A DNA stretch of 64,000 bases from Lachnoclostridium sp. An76 (lineage in GTDB: Bacteria > Bacillota > Clostridia > Lachnospirales > Lachnospiraceae): positions 62,001-126,000 of the forward strand of contig NZ_NFHL01000005.1 in NCBI RefSeq assembly GCF_002161355.1. The letters are read 5' to 3'. The notes under the pieces are model-generated. The model did no database searches. It saw nothing but the letters and a program-made list of their open reading frames with translations, and was not told where the DNA came from. Below are positions 25,827 to 34,572 of this stretch, piece by piece. The translations under genes were made by a program, and so were the position numbers. Position 1 is the first letter of the stretch. Each line of letters starts with the position of its first letter.

Positions 25827-26513
25827 CTACGAGTGAAGCCGGTATCCGATCCCCCAGACTGTCTCAATATATTCGTCAGTTGTAACCTGTTTTATTTTCT
25901 TCCGGATATTACTGATATGTACATCCAGGGTTTTCGTTTCCCCCATATAGGGCTCATTCCAGGCATAGGAAAAAATATCCTCTTTGCTGAAAACCTGCTT
26001 CGGATGGCTTACCAAAAGCTCAAGTATGGCAAACTCCTGTTTTGTGATCTGGGGGACCTCTTTCCCTTCAATCCTGACCTGATAAGTGACCTTATCCAGG
26101 ACCAGATCGCGATAGGTCATCTGTTTGTTTTCAATTTCCCTTCCCGCATGCCGCAGCTGGACTTGGATCCTTGCGATCACTTCCGGGATTTCAAAGGGTT
26201 TGGTAATATAATCGTCTGCTCCCTGGGTCAGCATCCCAATCTTTTCATCCAGGCTGTCTCTTGCTGTTAAGACGATCACAGGAAGATTTCCCCTTTCCCG
26301 GATATGTTTTAAGACTTCTTCGCCGGAAATCCCCGGTAACATAAGATCCAACAGGACAAGAGCAATGGAGTCCCTCATCTGAAGTATCAGTTCCGCCTCT
26401 GTTCCGGAAAACGCCTGGAGGACTTTATATCCGGCTTTTTCCAGAGCTGTTTTTAAAAGGTTATTAATATTTGTATCATCCTCAACAACCATAATTGTAA
26501 ACTGTTTCTCCAT
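25827..26513 (-). CDS. OmpR/PhoB-family response regulator
   Basis: A 228-residue regulator. The receiver domain has the acidic pocket EDD (11-13), phospho-acceptor Asp56 (ALVLLDLMLPG), VLTARD and the KPFE lysine. The winged-helix DNA-binding domain (about 128-225) has ITKQEFAILELLVSHPKQVFSKEDIFSYAW and VDVHISNIRKKIK-like positions. It is first in the order regulator, ATPase, permease, kinase on the minus strand and likely autoregulates this operon. GGGGAAGATT precedes the ATG. Confidence 0.92.
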   Translation of the reverse strand: MEKQFTIMVVEDDTNINNLLKTALEKAGYKVLQAFSGTEAELILQMRDSIALVLLDLMLPGISGEEVLKHIRERGNLPVIVLTARDSLDEKIGMLTQGADDYITKPFEIPEVIARIQVQLRHAGREIENKQMTYRDLVLDKVTYQVRIEGKEVPQITKQEFAILELLVSHPKQVFSKEDIFSYAWNEPYMGETKTLDVHISNIRKKIKQVTTDEYIETVWGIGYRLHS

Positions 26514-26704
26514 AATCTTCCCCTTACTATACGTTAAAAAATAATATCATGATTGTATCACATATGTCGGTTTGAGGACAAGTTTCCTCATTTCTGTTGT
26601 TTCCTCATTTCTGTGTCTGTTAAAATCCAAATGCGACTAACATTCCCATAAAAAATCTTTTTACATAATATAAGCTGCAGCTAAATTTCACAGACAACAT
26701 TTTA
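26514..26704. other. Non-coding region between divergent regulator and hydrogenase-maturation operons
   Basis: AT-rich, no open frame with a ribosome site. It contains a near-duplicate TTTCCTCATTTCTGT around 26582-26613 (CCTCATTTCTGTTGTTTCCTCATTTCTGTGT). This may be a direct-repeat operator for the response regulator, whose family typically binds tandem sites. Confidence 0.4.
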
Positions 26705-26733
26705 TTGTATATTCGTTCCCGGCATGTTATACT
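26705..26733 (+). promoter_or_regulatory. Promoter of the hydrogenase maturation operon
   Basis: TTGTAT (26705-26710), 17 bp, TATACT (26728-26733) with an upstream TG giving an extended -10. Transcription would start near 26740 and read the structured leader that follows. Confidence 0.6.
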
Positions 26734-26739
26734 GGGAAC

Positions 26740-26878
26740 AGACATTCGTTCTGACTGCAAAGGCTTTCCATTTTGGGAGAGACCTGAGCAATAAGGCGCA
26801 GATATATCGCAGAGGAATGAGGGGGATTTTCCCTCTTCTTATGGTAGAGAAGCGCCTTTTCGGCGCTTTTTATTTTTT
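26740..26878 (+). ncRNA. Leader with mutually exclusive terminator/antiterminator, unknown ligand
   Basis: A terminator stem AAGCGCC (26850-26856) / GGCGCTT (26862-26868) with a TTTATTTTTT tail precedes the coding region by about 90 bp. The upstream sequence AAGGCGC (26793-26799) can pair perfectly with GCGCCTT (26852-26858), the left arm of that terminator. This gives an alternative antiterminator. The roughly 110 nt before it contain several small helices (GGGAGAGACC, GGGGGATTTTCCCTC). I cannot match it to the glycine, TPP, SAM, cobalamin, THF or c-di-GMP riboswitch consensus. The architecture is direct observation; ligand-controlled attenuation is inference. Confidence 0.6.
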
Positions 26879-26968
26879 GCGAAATAAAATATAGCAGACC
26901 AGGTACATCCCGGTCTTTCACAGGACGGATACGCTGTAAACAAACAGGAAACATAAGGAGGACTGCCA

Positions 26969-27217
26969 ATGGAAAACAGGATCGCACTCATCGGCATTAT
27001 CCTGGAATCCCGGGATTCTGTGGATGAGCTGAACCATCTGCTGAGCCAGTACGGCGATTATGTGATCGGCAGGATGGGCATCCCTTATCGGAAAAAAGGC
27101 ATCCACGTCATCAGCGTGGCGCTGGATGCGCCAAATAACGTCATCAGCGCGCTTTCGGGGAAACTGGGGATGCTCCCCGGGGTGAGCACGAAGACGATCT
27201 ACGGGAAGAATATATGA
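26969..27217 (+). CDS. TM1266 family iron-only hydrogenase system putative regulator
   Basis: An 82-residue NikR-C-like (ACT-type) protein of the TM1266 family, regularly found upstream of hydE and hydG and proposed, without proof, to regulate the [FeFe]-hydrogenase system. Conserved segments are RIALIGIILESRDSVDELNHLLSQY, IGRMGIPYRKKGIHVISVALDA and LPGVSTKTIY. AAGGAGG lies 7 nt before the ATG. It overlaps hydE by 4 bp (ATGA), so expression is coupled. It lies behind the attenuator leader. Confidence 0.9.
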   Translation: MENRIALIGIILESRDSVDELNHLLSQYGDYVIGRMGIPYRKKGIHVISVALDAPNNVISALSGKLGMLPGVSTKTIYGKNI

Positions 27218-28308
27218 GCGCGGGCCATCTGGATGCCGCTGTAAATGCGGACAAAAGCACCGGCAGGATCACAGAGCTCATCGACCAGCTCGAGGACAGA
27301 CGTTCCCTCACCCGCGAGGAATGGACAGAACTTATCCGCGGGCGCAATAAACAGGCAGCGGAATACCTCTTTGAGAGAGCAAGGGAAACCCGCATCCGCC
27401 ATTACGGACATGACGTCTACATACGCGGCCTGATCGAGTTCACCAATTACTGCCGCAATGACTGTCTGTACTGCGGGATCAGAAAGAGCAACCCCAATGC
27501 CGAGCGGTACCGCCTCACGCCGGATGAGATCCTGGCCTGCTGCGAACACGGCTATGAGCTCGGCTTCCGCACGTTTGTACTCCAGGGCGGGGAGGACGGC
27601 TGGTTTACGGACAGCCGTCTGGCGGATATCGTCTCTTCCATCCATTCCCGGTGGCAGGACTGCGCGGTCACTCTCTCCGTGGGCGAGCGCTCCCGGGAGA
27701 GCTACCGCATCCTGAAAGAGGCAGGGGCAGACCGTTTTCTCCTGCGGCATGAGACCTATGACCATGAGCACTACTCCCGTCTCCACCCGCCCTCTCTAAG
27801 CGCGCAGGAGCGGCAGAGATGTCTTTGGGATTTAAAGGATCTCGGCTACCAGGTGGGGACAGGTTTTATGGTCGGCTCTCCCTTTCAGACGCCGGAGAAT
27901 CTGGCTGACGATATGCTGTTCCTGGAAAAGCTGGATCCCCAGATGGTCGGGATCGGTCCTTTCATCCCCCATCATGACACCCCCTTTGCAGACCAGCCGG
28001 CAGGGACGCTGGAGCTGACGCTGTTTCTGCTGGGGCTCATACGGCTCCTGCTGCCCAAAGTGCTGCTCCCCGCCACCACCGCCCTGGGGACCATTGCCCC
28101 GGACGGCAGGGAAAGAGGGATCCTCGCCGGGGCGAATGTAGTGATGCCGAACCTTTCTCCCGCACAGGTGCGGGAAAAATATCTGCTCTATGACAACAAG
28201 CTCTGCACCGGGAGCGAAGCTGCCGAGAGCTTAAAAGACCTGGAGTCCCGGATGCAGGCGATCGGTTACCGCATCGCCGTATGCCGCGGAGACTCACTGA
28301 ATATGTGA
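27214..28308 (+). CDS. hydE: [FeFe] hydrogenase H-cluster radical SAM maturase HydE
   Basis: A radical SAM enzyme needed to build the 2Fe subcluster of [FeFe] hydrogenase. The 364-residue protein has the CX3CX2C cluster motif at Cys80, Cys84 and Cys87 (FTNYCRNDCLYCGIR), FVLQGGEDGWF, LRHETYDHEHYSRLHP and MVGIGPFIPHHDTPF, all diagnostic of HydE rather than biotin synthase. The start overlaps the TM1266 stop. hydG follows 71 bp downstream. hydF and the hydrogenase genes are not in the window. Confidence 0.95.
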   Translation: MSAGHLDAAVNADKSTGRITELIDQLEDRRSLTREEWTELIRGRNKQAAEYLFERARETRIRHYGHDVYIRGLIEFTNYCRNDCLYCGIRKSNPNAERYRLTPDEILACCEHGYELGFRTFVLQGGEDGWFTDSRLADIVSSIHSRWQDCAVTLSVGERSRESYRILKEAGADRFLLRHETYDHEHYSRLHPPSLSAQERQRCLWDLKDLGYQVGTGFMVGSPFQTPENLADDMLFLEKLDPQMVGIGPFIPHHDTPFADQPAGTLELTLFLLGLIRLLLPKVLLPATTALGTIAPDGRERGILAGANVVMPNLSPAQVREKYLLYDNKLCTGSEAAESLKDLESRMQAIGYRIAVCRGDSLNM

Positions 28309-28379
28309 CCGCTGCCATTGTCTGATGCCGGTCCGTATTATTTATGATAAATCTCAGAAACGAAAAGGAGGAAAATAAA

Positions 28380-29801
28380 ATGTATGATGTAAATTCAAAA
28401 TGCGCGGATGATTTTATCAACCATGAGGAAATCCTTGAGACACTCGCATATGCAGACGAAAACAAAGAAAATGTCGAATTGATCGATTCCATTATCGAGA
28501 AGGCGAAAAAACGCAAGGGGCTTTCCCACAGGGAAGCATCCGTCCTGCTCGCCTGTCCTATTGAAGAAAAGAATCAGGAAATCTACAAGCTGGCAGAACA
28601 GATCAAAAAAGATTTCTACGGCAACCGCATCGTTATGTTCGCGCCCCTGTACCTGTCCAACTACTGCATCAACGGCTGCACGTACTGCCCATACCACGCA
28701 AAGAACAAACATATCCCGAGGAAGCAGCTCTCTCAGGAAGATATCCGCAGAGAGGTCATCGCGCTCCAGGATATGGGGCATAAGCGTCTTGCCCTGGAAG
28801 CCGGGGAAGACCCGGTGCGCAATACCATGGATTACTACCTGAAATCGATCGAGACCATTTACAGCATCAAGCATAAAAACGGGGCGATCCGCCGCGTAAA
28901 CATCAATATCGCGGCAACGACCGTGGATAATTACCGCCTCTTAAAGGAAGCGGGGATCGGCACATATATCCTCTTCCAGGAGACCTACCACAAAGAGAGC
29001 TATCTTGAACTCCATCCGACCGGACCGAAGCACGATTACAATTACCACACAGAAGCAATGGACCGCGCCATGGAAGGCGGCATCGATGATGTGGGCTTAG
29101 GCGTTCTCTTCGGCCTGGACAAATACCGCTATGAATTCGCGGGACTGCTCATGCATGCAGAACATCTGGAAGCCGCTTTTGGAGTCGGCCCCCACACGAT
29201 CAGCGTGCCGAGGCTGAAACACGCTGACGATATCAATCCGGATGATTTTGACAACGGCATCGACGACGACACCTTCGCCAAGATTGTTGCCTGCATCCGC
29301 ATCGCCGTTCCATACACAGGCATGATCATTTCCACAAGGGAAAACCAGAAGACAAGGGAGCGTGTCCTCCACCTGGGTATCTCCCAGATCAGCGGCGGTT
29401 CAAGGACCAGCGTGGGCGGCTACTGCGAGCCGGAGCCGGAAGATGAGAAATCCGAGCAGTTCGATGTCAGCGACAACCGGACTCTTGACGAAGTCGTCCG
29501 CTGGCTCATGGAGATGGATTATATCCCGAGCTTCTGTACGGCATGCTACCGCGAAGGGCGCACCGGCGACCGTTTCATGTCACTGTGCAAGAGCGGGCAG
29601 ATCCAGAACTGCTGCCACCCCAACGCGCTGATGACACTGAAGGAATACCTGATGGATTATGCTTCGCCTGAGACAAAAGCGATCGGGGATAAGCTGATCG
29701 AAAAAGAAGTGCTTAACGTGCCGAATGAAAAGGCACGGGCAGTGGTGCTTGAAAACCTGAGGCTCATCGAGCAGGATAATCGGAGGGATTTCCGGTTCTA
29801 G
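28380..29801 (+). CDS. hydG: [FeFe] hydrogenase H-cluster radical SAM maturase HydG
   Basis: A tyrosine lyase that makes CO and cyanide as the Fe(CO)2(CN) synthon for the H-cluster. The 473-residue protein has the radical SAM motif Cys96-X3-Cys100-X2-Cys103 (SNYCINGCTYCPYH). It also has the C-terminal auxiliary cluster site in SFCTACYREGRTGDRF ... NCCHPNA, which separates HydG from ThiH. The ATG at 28380 has AAGGAGG upstream; the frame upstream to 28344 is not used. It is the third gene of the operon. The transcript ends in the long palindromic element beginning 26 bp after the stop. Confidence 0.96.
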   Translation: MYDVNSKCADDFINHEEILETLAYADENKENVELIDSIIEKAKKRKGLSHREASVLLACPIEEKNQEIYKLAEQIKKDFYGNRIVMFAPLYLSNYCINGCTYCPYHAKNKHIPRKQLSQEDIRREVIALQDMGHKRLALEAGEDPVRNTMDYYLKSIETIYSIKHKNGAIRRVNINIAATTVDNYRLLKEAGIGTYILFQETYHKESYLELHPTGPKHDYNYHTEAMDRAMEGGIDDVGLGVLFGLDKYRYEFAGLLMHAEHLEAAFGVGPHTISVPRLKHADDINPDDFDNGIDDDTFAKIVACIRIAVPYTGMIISTRENQKTRERVLHLGISQISGGSRTSVGGYCEPEPEDEKSEQFDVSDNRTLDEVVRWLMEMDYIPSFCTACYREGRTGDRFMSLCKSGQIQNCCHPNALMTLKEYLMDYASPETKAIGDKLIEKEVLNVPNEKARAVVLENLRLIEQDNRRDFRF

Positions 29802-29827
29802 GAAATTCTGTTAATGTATCTGTAAAT

Positions 29828-30782
29828 CTGTATTTGTGGGGGAGCCTTCCTTGTGAATATGACGTCCGAAAACCGTCGGTTTGATACAGGACGTTTTCGC
29901 GGCGGGCGGGGATATGGCTCAGGTTCCGGTTCCGTAATCCGGGAAAGACGTAAAAGGGAGAAAGCATGGCTAAAAGCAATTGTCCGGCGGAAGATTCGGC
30001 TCCGCCTCAGGCATCCGCCGGACAATTAACGCCACGCTTTCTCCCTTTAAGTCTTTCCGGCAGATTACTCCAAGTCACCGTCGCCATATCCCCGTCCGCC
30101 GCGAAAGGTGCATCAAAGGAGCGGTTTTCTGCGCGCATCCGATCGGAAGATCCCCGCAGTCAAATGCTGGATTTCGAAAGTTGGATGAAAGGGGATCTTC
30201 TGTAGCGAAACAGGAATTTTTATCGGACGGAAGGTGATGTGGGCTTCCGGGAGGGGATATTAGCCGTTCGATTTGGCGCAGCGAGCTACGCCTCTCTGGC
30301 TATAGAATTCTGCCTGCTGAGGGGATTTTACTTTTTTGCGGAGAGTTTTTCCCCATTGTATGTTTTTGCTGGCTGGGGATGGGTTACTTTTTGTCGAAGA
30401 CGTTCCCCTCTCTCACTACGTTTTTAAACGCTGCATTTGTCGGGGGCTTCCGGCTTGAGTAAACCAGAAAACAGCGAAGCGCTTTTTCGGAATATCTTTC
30501 AGCGCGGGGATATGGGTGGTTGAGGTGACTTCGGAATGAGGCTTGGAAAAAGTAGAAATCAGGGGACACGCGTTGGGATCAGAAGAGGGGTTGTCTGAGG
30601 CGAAGCCGAGTTCCTCTCTTCTGATCCCTGGTTTTAGCGTGTCCCCTGATTTCGTAGTTTTTCCTGCCTCATGGAGTGGAGCCGATGCCAGCCATATCCC
30701 CGCGCTGAATACGGCTCCGATATCTGCGCTTCACTGTTTTCGGACGTTTAGCCAATCATCTGGCGCGCCCCCACAAATACAG
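29828..30782. repeat. 955-bp palindrome-mosaic element with terminal inverted repeats
   Basis: Ends CTGTATTTGTGGGGG (29828-29842) and its perfect inverse at 30768-30782. The left-end core at 29862-29897 matches the 99-bp element at 16724-16822. Two large hairpins fill the inside. P1 (29899-30103) has a 20-bp outer stem (19/20), and a perfect 14-bp tip stem AATTGTCCGGCGGA (29979-29992) / 30014-30027. P2 (30498-30709) has an 18-bp perfect outer stem TTCAGCGCGGGGATATGG, a 17-bp stem (30555-30571 / 30637-30653) and a 13-bp stem (30575-30587 / 30616-30628). No gene-like frame. It fills the hydG-dnaJ convergent gap exactly, its right end 2 bp from the dnaJ stop. Confidence 0.8.
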
Positions 30783-30784
30783 AT

Positions 30785-31507
30785 TTAATATCCGCTGTAT
30801 CCCCCGCAGCAAAGCCCGCTTCCTCCGCAACAGAGGTAGCACAGCATATTTGCCACGCACAGCTTCACACAGCAGCCGGTGTCAAATGTACCCGGATACC
30901 CGAAGGCGGTCTGCCGCCGCTCATACCATGTGCCGCCGTTCTGCAGCCGGTCGAGAAGCATCTGGTACTGCATGTTTCCCGGATCCAGACGCACAGCTTC
31001 TCTTGCCTGCTCCAGTGCTGTCACATTATTGCCGAGACCTGAATTTGCCGATGCGCTGTAAAAATACCAGAGAGCACTCCTGTCCCGGATCCCGTCCAGC
31101 ACATTGAGTGCTTCCTTATAATGCCCGCTGCGGATATAATTTGCCGCAGCGCGCAGATGGACATCTTCTTCTGTCTCCTGACGGTGCTGGCTTCTCCCGT
31201 GGAGATCATCACTCCAGCCGCCAAAGGGACCGTATCCGCCGAACCCGCCGTAAGGACCATAACCGCGGTAAGATCCGCTGCCAGTACCGGTGCCGTAACC
31301 GTCAGATGCATATCCGTGCTCCCGTTCATCCATGATCTGCTGATACGCCTGCTGTACTTCTTTAAACTTTGCCTCCGCTTCTTCCTTGTGTGGATTATTG
31401 ATGTTGGCGTCCGGATGATATTTTCTGCTCAGCCTGCGGTAAGCCTTTTTCACTTCATCATCCGGGGCATTCCTGTCCACTCCGAGCAGGCTGTATGGAT
31501 CTGTCAT
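30785..31507 (-). CDS. J-domain protein with TPR-like region and Cys-rich tail
   Basis: A 240-residue co-chaperone-like protein. The N-terminal J domain (residues 1-66) has the HPD motif in [10 protein letters not shown] Gly/Tyr/Ser-rich linker (about 67-105) follows, then a TPR-like pair ([46 protein letters not shown]). The C-terminus is very Cys/Gly-rich ([29 protein letters not shown]) and may be membrane-associated or metal-binding. This layout recurs in Lachnospiraceae; the client is unknown. GGGAGAAAGAAA precedes the ATG. It is followed by the palindromic element. Confidence 0.85.
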   Translation of the reverse strand: MTDPYSLLGVDRNAPDDEVKKAYRRLSRKYHPDANINNPHKEEAEAKFKEVQQAYQQIMDEREHGYASDGYGTGTGSGSYRGYGPYGGFGGYGPFGGWSDDLHGRSQHRQETEEDVHLRAAANYIRSGHYKEALNVLDGIRDRSALWYFYSASANSGLGNNVTALEQAREAVRLDPGNMQYQMLLDRLQNGGTWYERRQTAFGYPGTFDTGCCVKLCVANMLCYLCCGGSGLCCGGYSGY

Positions 31508-31551
31508 TTTCTTTCTCCCTTCAGGACCGATTCACAGACTGCTATTCCCTG

Positions 31552-31959
31552 TCAGCTTTTCTTGATAAATGTTGTCCCGCATTTCGGACAGCGCACCTCG
31601 ATCTTTCCCTTTCCTTTTGGGATACGGATCTTCTGTTTGCAAGACGGACATGTATAAATATGGTAAACCCTGCGCTGCTGCCAGATATTTTTCTGCTTCC
31701 GGAAAAAATTGCGGATCCCATATGTTTTTGCCAGAAACGCCTGGTTTTCCGCATAGCGCTTTTGTATATTTCTGGAAAACACCCGGAAATAACAATAGAT
31801 CACCAACGCCCAGCCAAGTATGTAAAAAATAAGCCCTGCGATATTGTCTACAAAGACCGAGGACACGACCACAGCGATCAGCCCCAGGACAAGCAGGGAC
31901 TTAGAAAACTGGTCAACGCCGTATCTTCCCTGCATAAAACGAATCAATTTTTCCTTCAT
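31552..31959 (-). CDS. Small membrane protein with C-terminal zinc ribbon
   Basis: A 135-residue protein with two adjacent hydrophobic helices (LLVLGLIAVVVSSVF and GLIFYILGWALVIYCYF), a basic linker, and a C-terminal zinc ribbon (YTCPSCKQKIRIPKGKGKIEVRCPKCGTTF). No specific function can be given. It is 44 bp upstream of the J-domain gene on the same strand, so the two are probably cotranscribed and may act together at the membrane. AAAAGGATGG precedes the ATG. Confidence 0.8.
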   Translation of the reverse strand: MKEKLIRFMQGRYGVDQFSKSLLVLGLIAVVVSSVFVDNIAGLIFYILGWALVIYCYFRVFSRNIQKRYAENQAFLAKTYGIRNFFRKQKNIWQQRRVYHIYTCPSCKQKIRIPKGKGKIEVRCPKCGTTFIKKS

Positions 31960-32058
31960 ATTTAACCATCCTTTTGAATTAGAATTTGGGATATATTTTC
32001 CACTGTTTTCCGGGCAAAGTCAATTAAAAATCAATTAAATTTTCAGAATATTCACCCC

Positions 32059-32098
32059 AAAGGGGTCAGACCCCTGTTAACAGGGGTCTGACCCCTTT
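32059..32098. terminator. Perfect 40-bp palindromic terminator
   Basis: AAAGGGGTCAGACCCCTGTT (32059-32078) followed directly by its exact complement (32079-32098). It lies 3 bp past the DUF4340 stop on the minus strand and ends in TTT. It also separates the ABC operon from the zinc-ribbon gene. Confidence 0.85.
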
Positions 32099-32101
32099 TC
32101 C

Positions 32102-33040
32102 TCAAATATTCAGAATATTATCACAAATCTCATCTGAGATCAGATACACGATCCGTGAATCATTGATCATTACATACCGGTTCCCGTCTCCGTCTTCTCC
32201 CCCGATATACAGGGTCAGTGTTTTTTCTTCATCGCCCTCTGTATAAACTGCTTCCACAGTGATCCTGGATGCCTCATCGAGCCCGAATCCGGCCAGGTCT
32301 TCATCTGCCACGGAGTAGTCCGCTGCTTCGGATAATTCCACCGCGCCGAGGCCGCCTGCCACTGCTGTGATATCTTCTTCCTGATCTTCGTTCGCACTGT
32401 CGTATACTGTGGTCTCTCCATTCTGTATGATCGTCTCTTTTACGAGATTGCCGCTGCCGATACTCGGATACTCATCGAGCTGGGCCATATCATCCAGTGT
32501 ATGATTGAAAGGATCAATGACTGTGGATGCGACTGTGTACACAGTTCCGGTATCACCCACGGTGACATAGTAATCTTCTCCGGTCATATTTCCGAAATAC
32601 AGGTCTGTTTTATTTCCGTCCGCATCTGTAAAACTCAGCGTGTACACCGGTTCCTCCAAACCGTAGTCAGCGAGGCTGTCTCCATCCTCCAGCTCCCGGT
32701 CTGCTGTGATATCCCCCAGTGCTGCCGCCATATCTTCCGGATAACTCTGCGCCAGCGGGAAATCTTTATCCGGCGTATAATGCCAGATGCCGTCTGTCCT
32801 GTCGAACGCCATCTCACCATTTCCCACATCAAAGCTCATAGAAACGATCTCATCTGCCTCTGTGTCTGTCACATGGATCTCTGCGGCTTTATCGGCTTCT
32901 TCCCGGCTCTTCTCTTCGCTCCTGTTCCATGCCCGCAGCCCGAAATAGACTGCGAGCAGGAGTATCAGAGCCGCTGCCAGGATGAAAAGTCCCTTATGCT
33001 TTCGGATCCCGCCTTTTTGCTCTTTTTGTTTCTCTGTCAT
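32102..33040 (-). CDS. DUF4340 domain protein
   Basis: A 312-residue protein with one N-terminal transmembrane helix (LFILAAALILLLAVYFGL) and an extracytoplasmic DUF4340 domain (EIVSMSFDVGNGEMAFDRTDGIWHYTPDKDFPLAQ..., YTLSFTDADGNKTDLYFGN, IGGEDGDGNRYVMINDSRIVYLI). DUF4340 proteins regularly follow GldG-type proteins at the end of ABC operons, as here, where the ATG at 33040 overlaps the gldG stop (ATGA) and AGGAGG lies upstream. The biochemical role is unknown. Confidence 0.88.
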   Translation of the reverse strand: MTEKQKEQKGGIRKHKGLFILAAALILLLAVYFGLRAWNRSEEKSREEADKAAEIHVTDTEADEIVSMSFDVGNGEMAFDRTDGIWHYTPDKDFPLAQSYPEDMAAALGDITADRELEDGDSLADYGLEEPVYTLSFTDADGNKTDLYFGNMTGEDYYVTVGDTGTVYTVASTVIDPFNHTLDDMAQLDEYPSIGSGNLVKETIIQNGETTVYDSANEDQEEDITAVAGGLGAVELSEAADYSVADEDLAGFGLDEASRITVEAVYTEGDEEKTLTLYIGGEDGDGNRYVMINDSRIVYLISDEICDNILNI

Positions 33041-34560
33041 GCTCTTCTCCTCCTGAACCATACGACAAATCCGCCGATCAGCACCACAGCCGGGATGCCG
33101 AATATCATCAGCATGCTGAACAGCCCTGCGTGCTGGACCGTATTATATTCCACGCCCAGGCTCTTTGCCTCAATAGACAGATTCTGCACGCCGTCGAAAT
33201 TAGCCGCGACTGCGTTCATGAAAATCTGTGTATTCTCAAGCTGCGGGAAGGTATCTGTGATCGACTGGTCGATTAGGCTTGCGGCTGATATTACAGTAAG
33301 CCGGCTCTCTAAGGTCTCCCCGCCATCCTCTGAACCAGTGTCCGTATCCTCTGTATTCTCCGCATCAGTGTCAGCATCCGAATTCTCCGTTTCGTCTGTT
33401 CCGGATCCGTCATCTTCCGGATCATCGTCCCCCGTGCTGACCGACTCTGACGCTGACGCACCCAGGACATAGGAACCCTGCTGCTGCGCGTCTTCCGTAA
33501 CCGCATAGGACTGGTCAGATGACGACATAAACGCGGATGTCGTGATCGTATCGCGTTCTGGGTCAGTAAGAGTCATTCCATGCGTATTGGTCAGCAGCAC
33601 CATCTGCGACTCGATCCCCTCTGCCATATCCCCATACACAGAAAGTTCCGGGAAAATATAATACGGATTATTCTGATAGCATCTTGCCGGATCTGCGATA
33701 TAGCCGTCCGCCGCCTGGATACCGTATGTTTTCAGGATACCCGCCAGGTTTGGAAGATCCAGGGCGCTCGTATCCCCCAGCAGGATCATAAGCTTCTCTC
33801 CCGCTCCCAGATAATCTGTAAGCATCTGCGCTTCATCCTCTGATAAGTCTGAGACCGGCGCATACATAAGCAGAAGATCGCAGTCGTCAGGGATAGAAGT
33901 TGTCATGAGCAGATTCAGCTCCGAGAGCGTATAACTGTTCTTTTCCATCAGATCTGTCACAGTAGCAGAAAGTGTACCTTCCCCGTGCCCTGTTGTCTGA
34001 TAAACGGTCCTCTCCACATCATTGCTTACGTAATTGACCGCGCTCGTCAGCTTGCCCTCGCCGTCAAACTCCGTATAAGATGCAGTCCCGTAATAATAGT
34101 AGGAATACTCATCCATCACAAGGATATCTCCGAAAGAGACTGTCGTCGTCTTACCCGTATCCTCACAGGAAACGACGATCGTATTTTCCGTTGTCTCATA
34201 ATCCGTCAATGCTGACGGATGAAGCACGGGGTCGATCCATTCCACATGGATCTTATCCGAAAGTGCTGCATATTTGCTCAGAAAAGTAGTAATCCTCTCG
34301 TCTGTCTCATCTTTGACTGCAAGCACTTTCATATCCACATCTTTATCCAGACCGTCCAGCAGATTTCTGGACGTATCGGATATCTCGTAAATCTTTGTAC
34401 TGCTCACATCAATATTTCGGAACGCCTCCGGTATCTGCCCCACGACCAGGTTAAATACGATCACCACGGCAAGCACCAGGACAGTCAGCCCCACACTGTA
34501 CGCGCCCCGCCTTGTCCCTGTTGTATGAAATAGATTTTTGATATTCTTTTTATTTTTCAC
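33037..34560 (-). CDS. GldG-like ABC transporter auxiliary protein
   Basis: A 507-residue membrane-anchored protein of the GldG/ABC_transp_aux family. The N-terminal helix is YSVGLTVLVLAVVIVFNLVVG, and the extracytoplasmic domain has KIYEISDTSRNLLDGLDKDVDMKVLAV and DCDLLLMYAPVSDLSEDEAQMLTDYL. An acidic low-complexity insert (about residues 370-420, SVSTGDDDPEDDGSGTDET...) precedes the C-terminal helix MLMIFGIPAVVLIGGFVVW and an RRRRA anchor. The start codon is GTG with GGAGGGCC upstream. It probably works with GldA/GldF in an export or envelope-related function; gliding motility itself is not implied in Firmicutes. Confidence 0.88.
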   Translation of the reverse strand: MKNKKNIKNLFHTTGTRRGAYSVGLTVLVLAVVIVFNLVVGQIPEAFRNIDVSSTKIYEISDTSRNLLDGLDKDVDMKVLAVKDETDERITTFLSKYAALSDKIHVEWIDPVLHPSALTDYETTENTIVVSCEDTGKTTTVSFGDILVMDEYSYYYYGTASYTEFDGEGKLTSAVNYVSNDVERTVYQTTGHGEGTLSATVTDLMEKNSYTLSELNLLMTTSIPDDCDLLLMYAPVSDLSEDEAQMLTDYLGAGEKLMILLGDTSALDLPNLAGILKTYGIQAADGYIADPARCYQNNPYYIFPELSVYGDMAEGIESQMVLLTNTHGMTLTDPERDTITTSAFMSSSDQSYAVTEDAQQQGSYVLGASASESVSTGDDDPEDDGSGTDETENSDADTDAENTEDTDTGSEDGGETLESRLTVISAASLIDQSITDTFPQLENTQIFMNAVAANFDGVQNLSIEAKSLGVEYNTVQHAGLFSMLMIFGIPAVVLIGGFVVWFRRRRA

Positions 34561-34572
34561 AGTCCGGCCCTC

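Noticed and set aside
26775..26820. Glycine-riboswitch-like GGGAGAGACC segment
   Set aside because: The second conserved block of the glycine aptamer (CCGAAGGGGCAA type) is absent, so I did not call a glycine riboswitch.
29966..30788. Several 60-85-codon open frames in the palindromic element
   Set aside because: They run through hairpin arms on both strands, lack ribosome sites and have no protein-like pattern.
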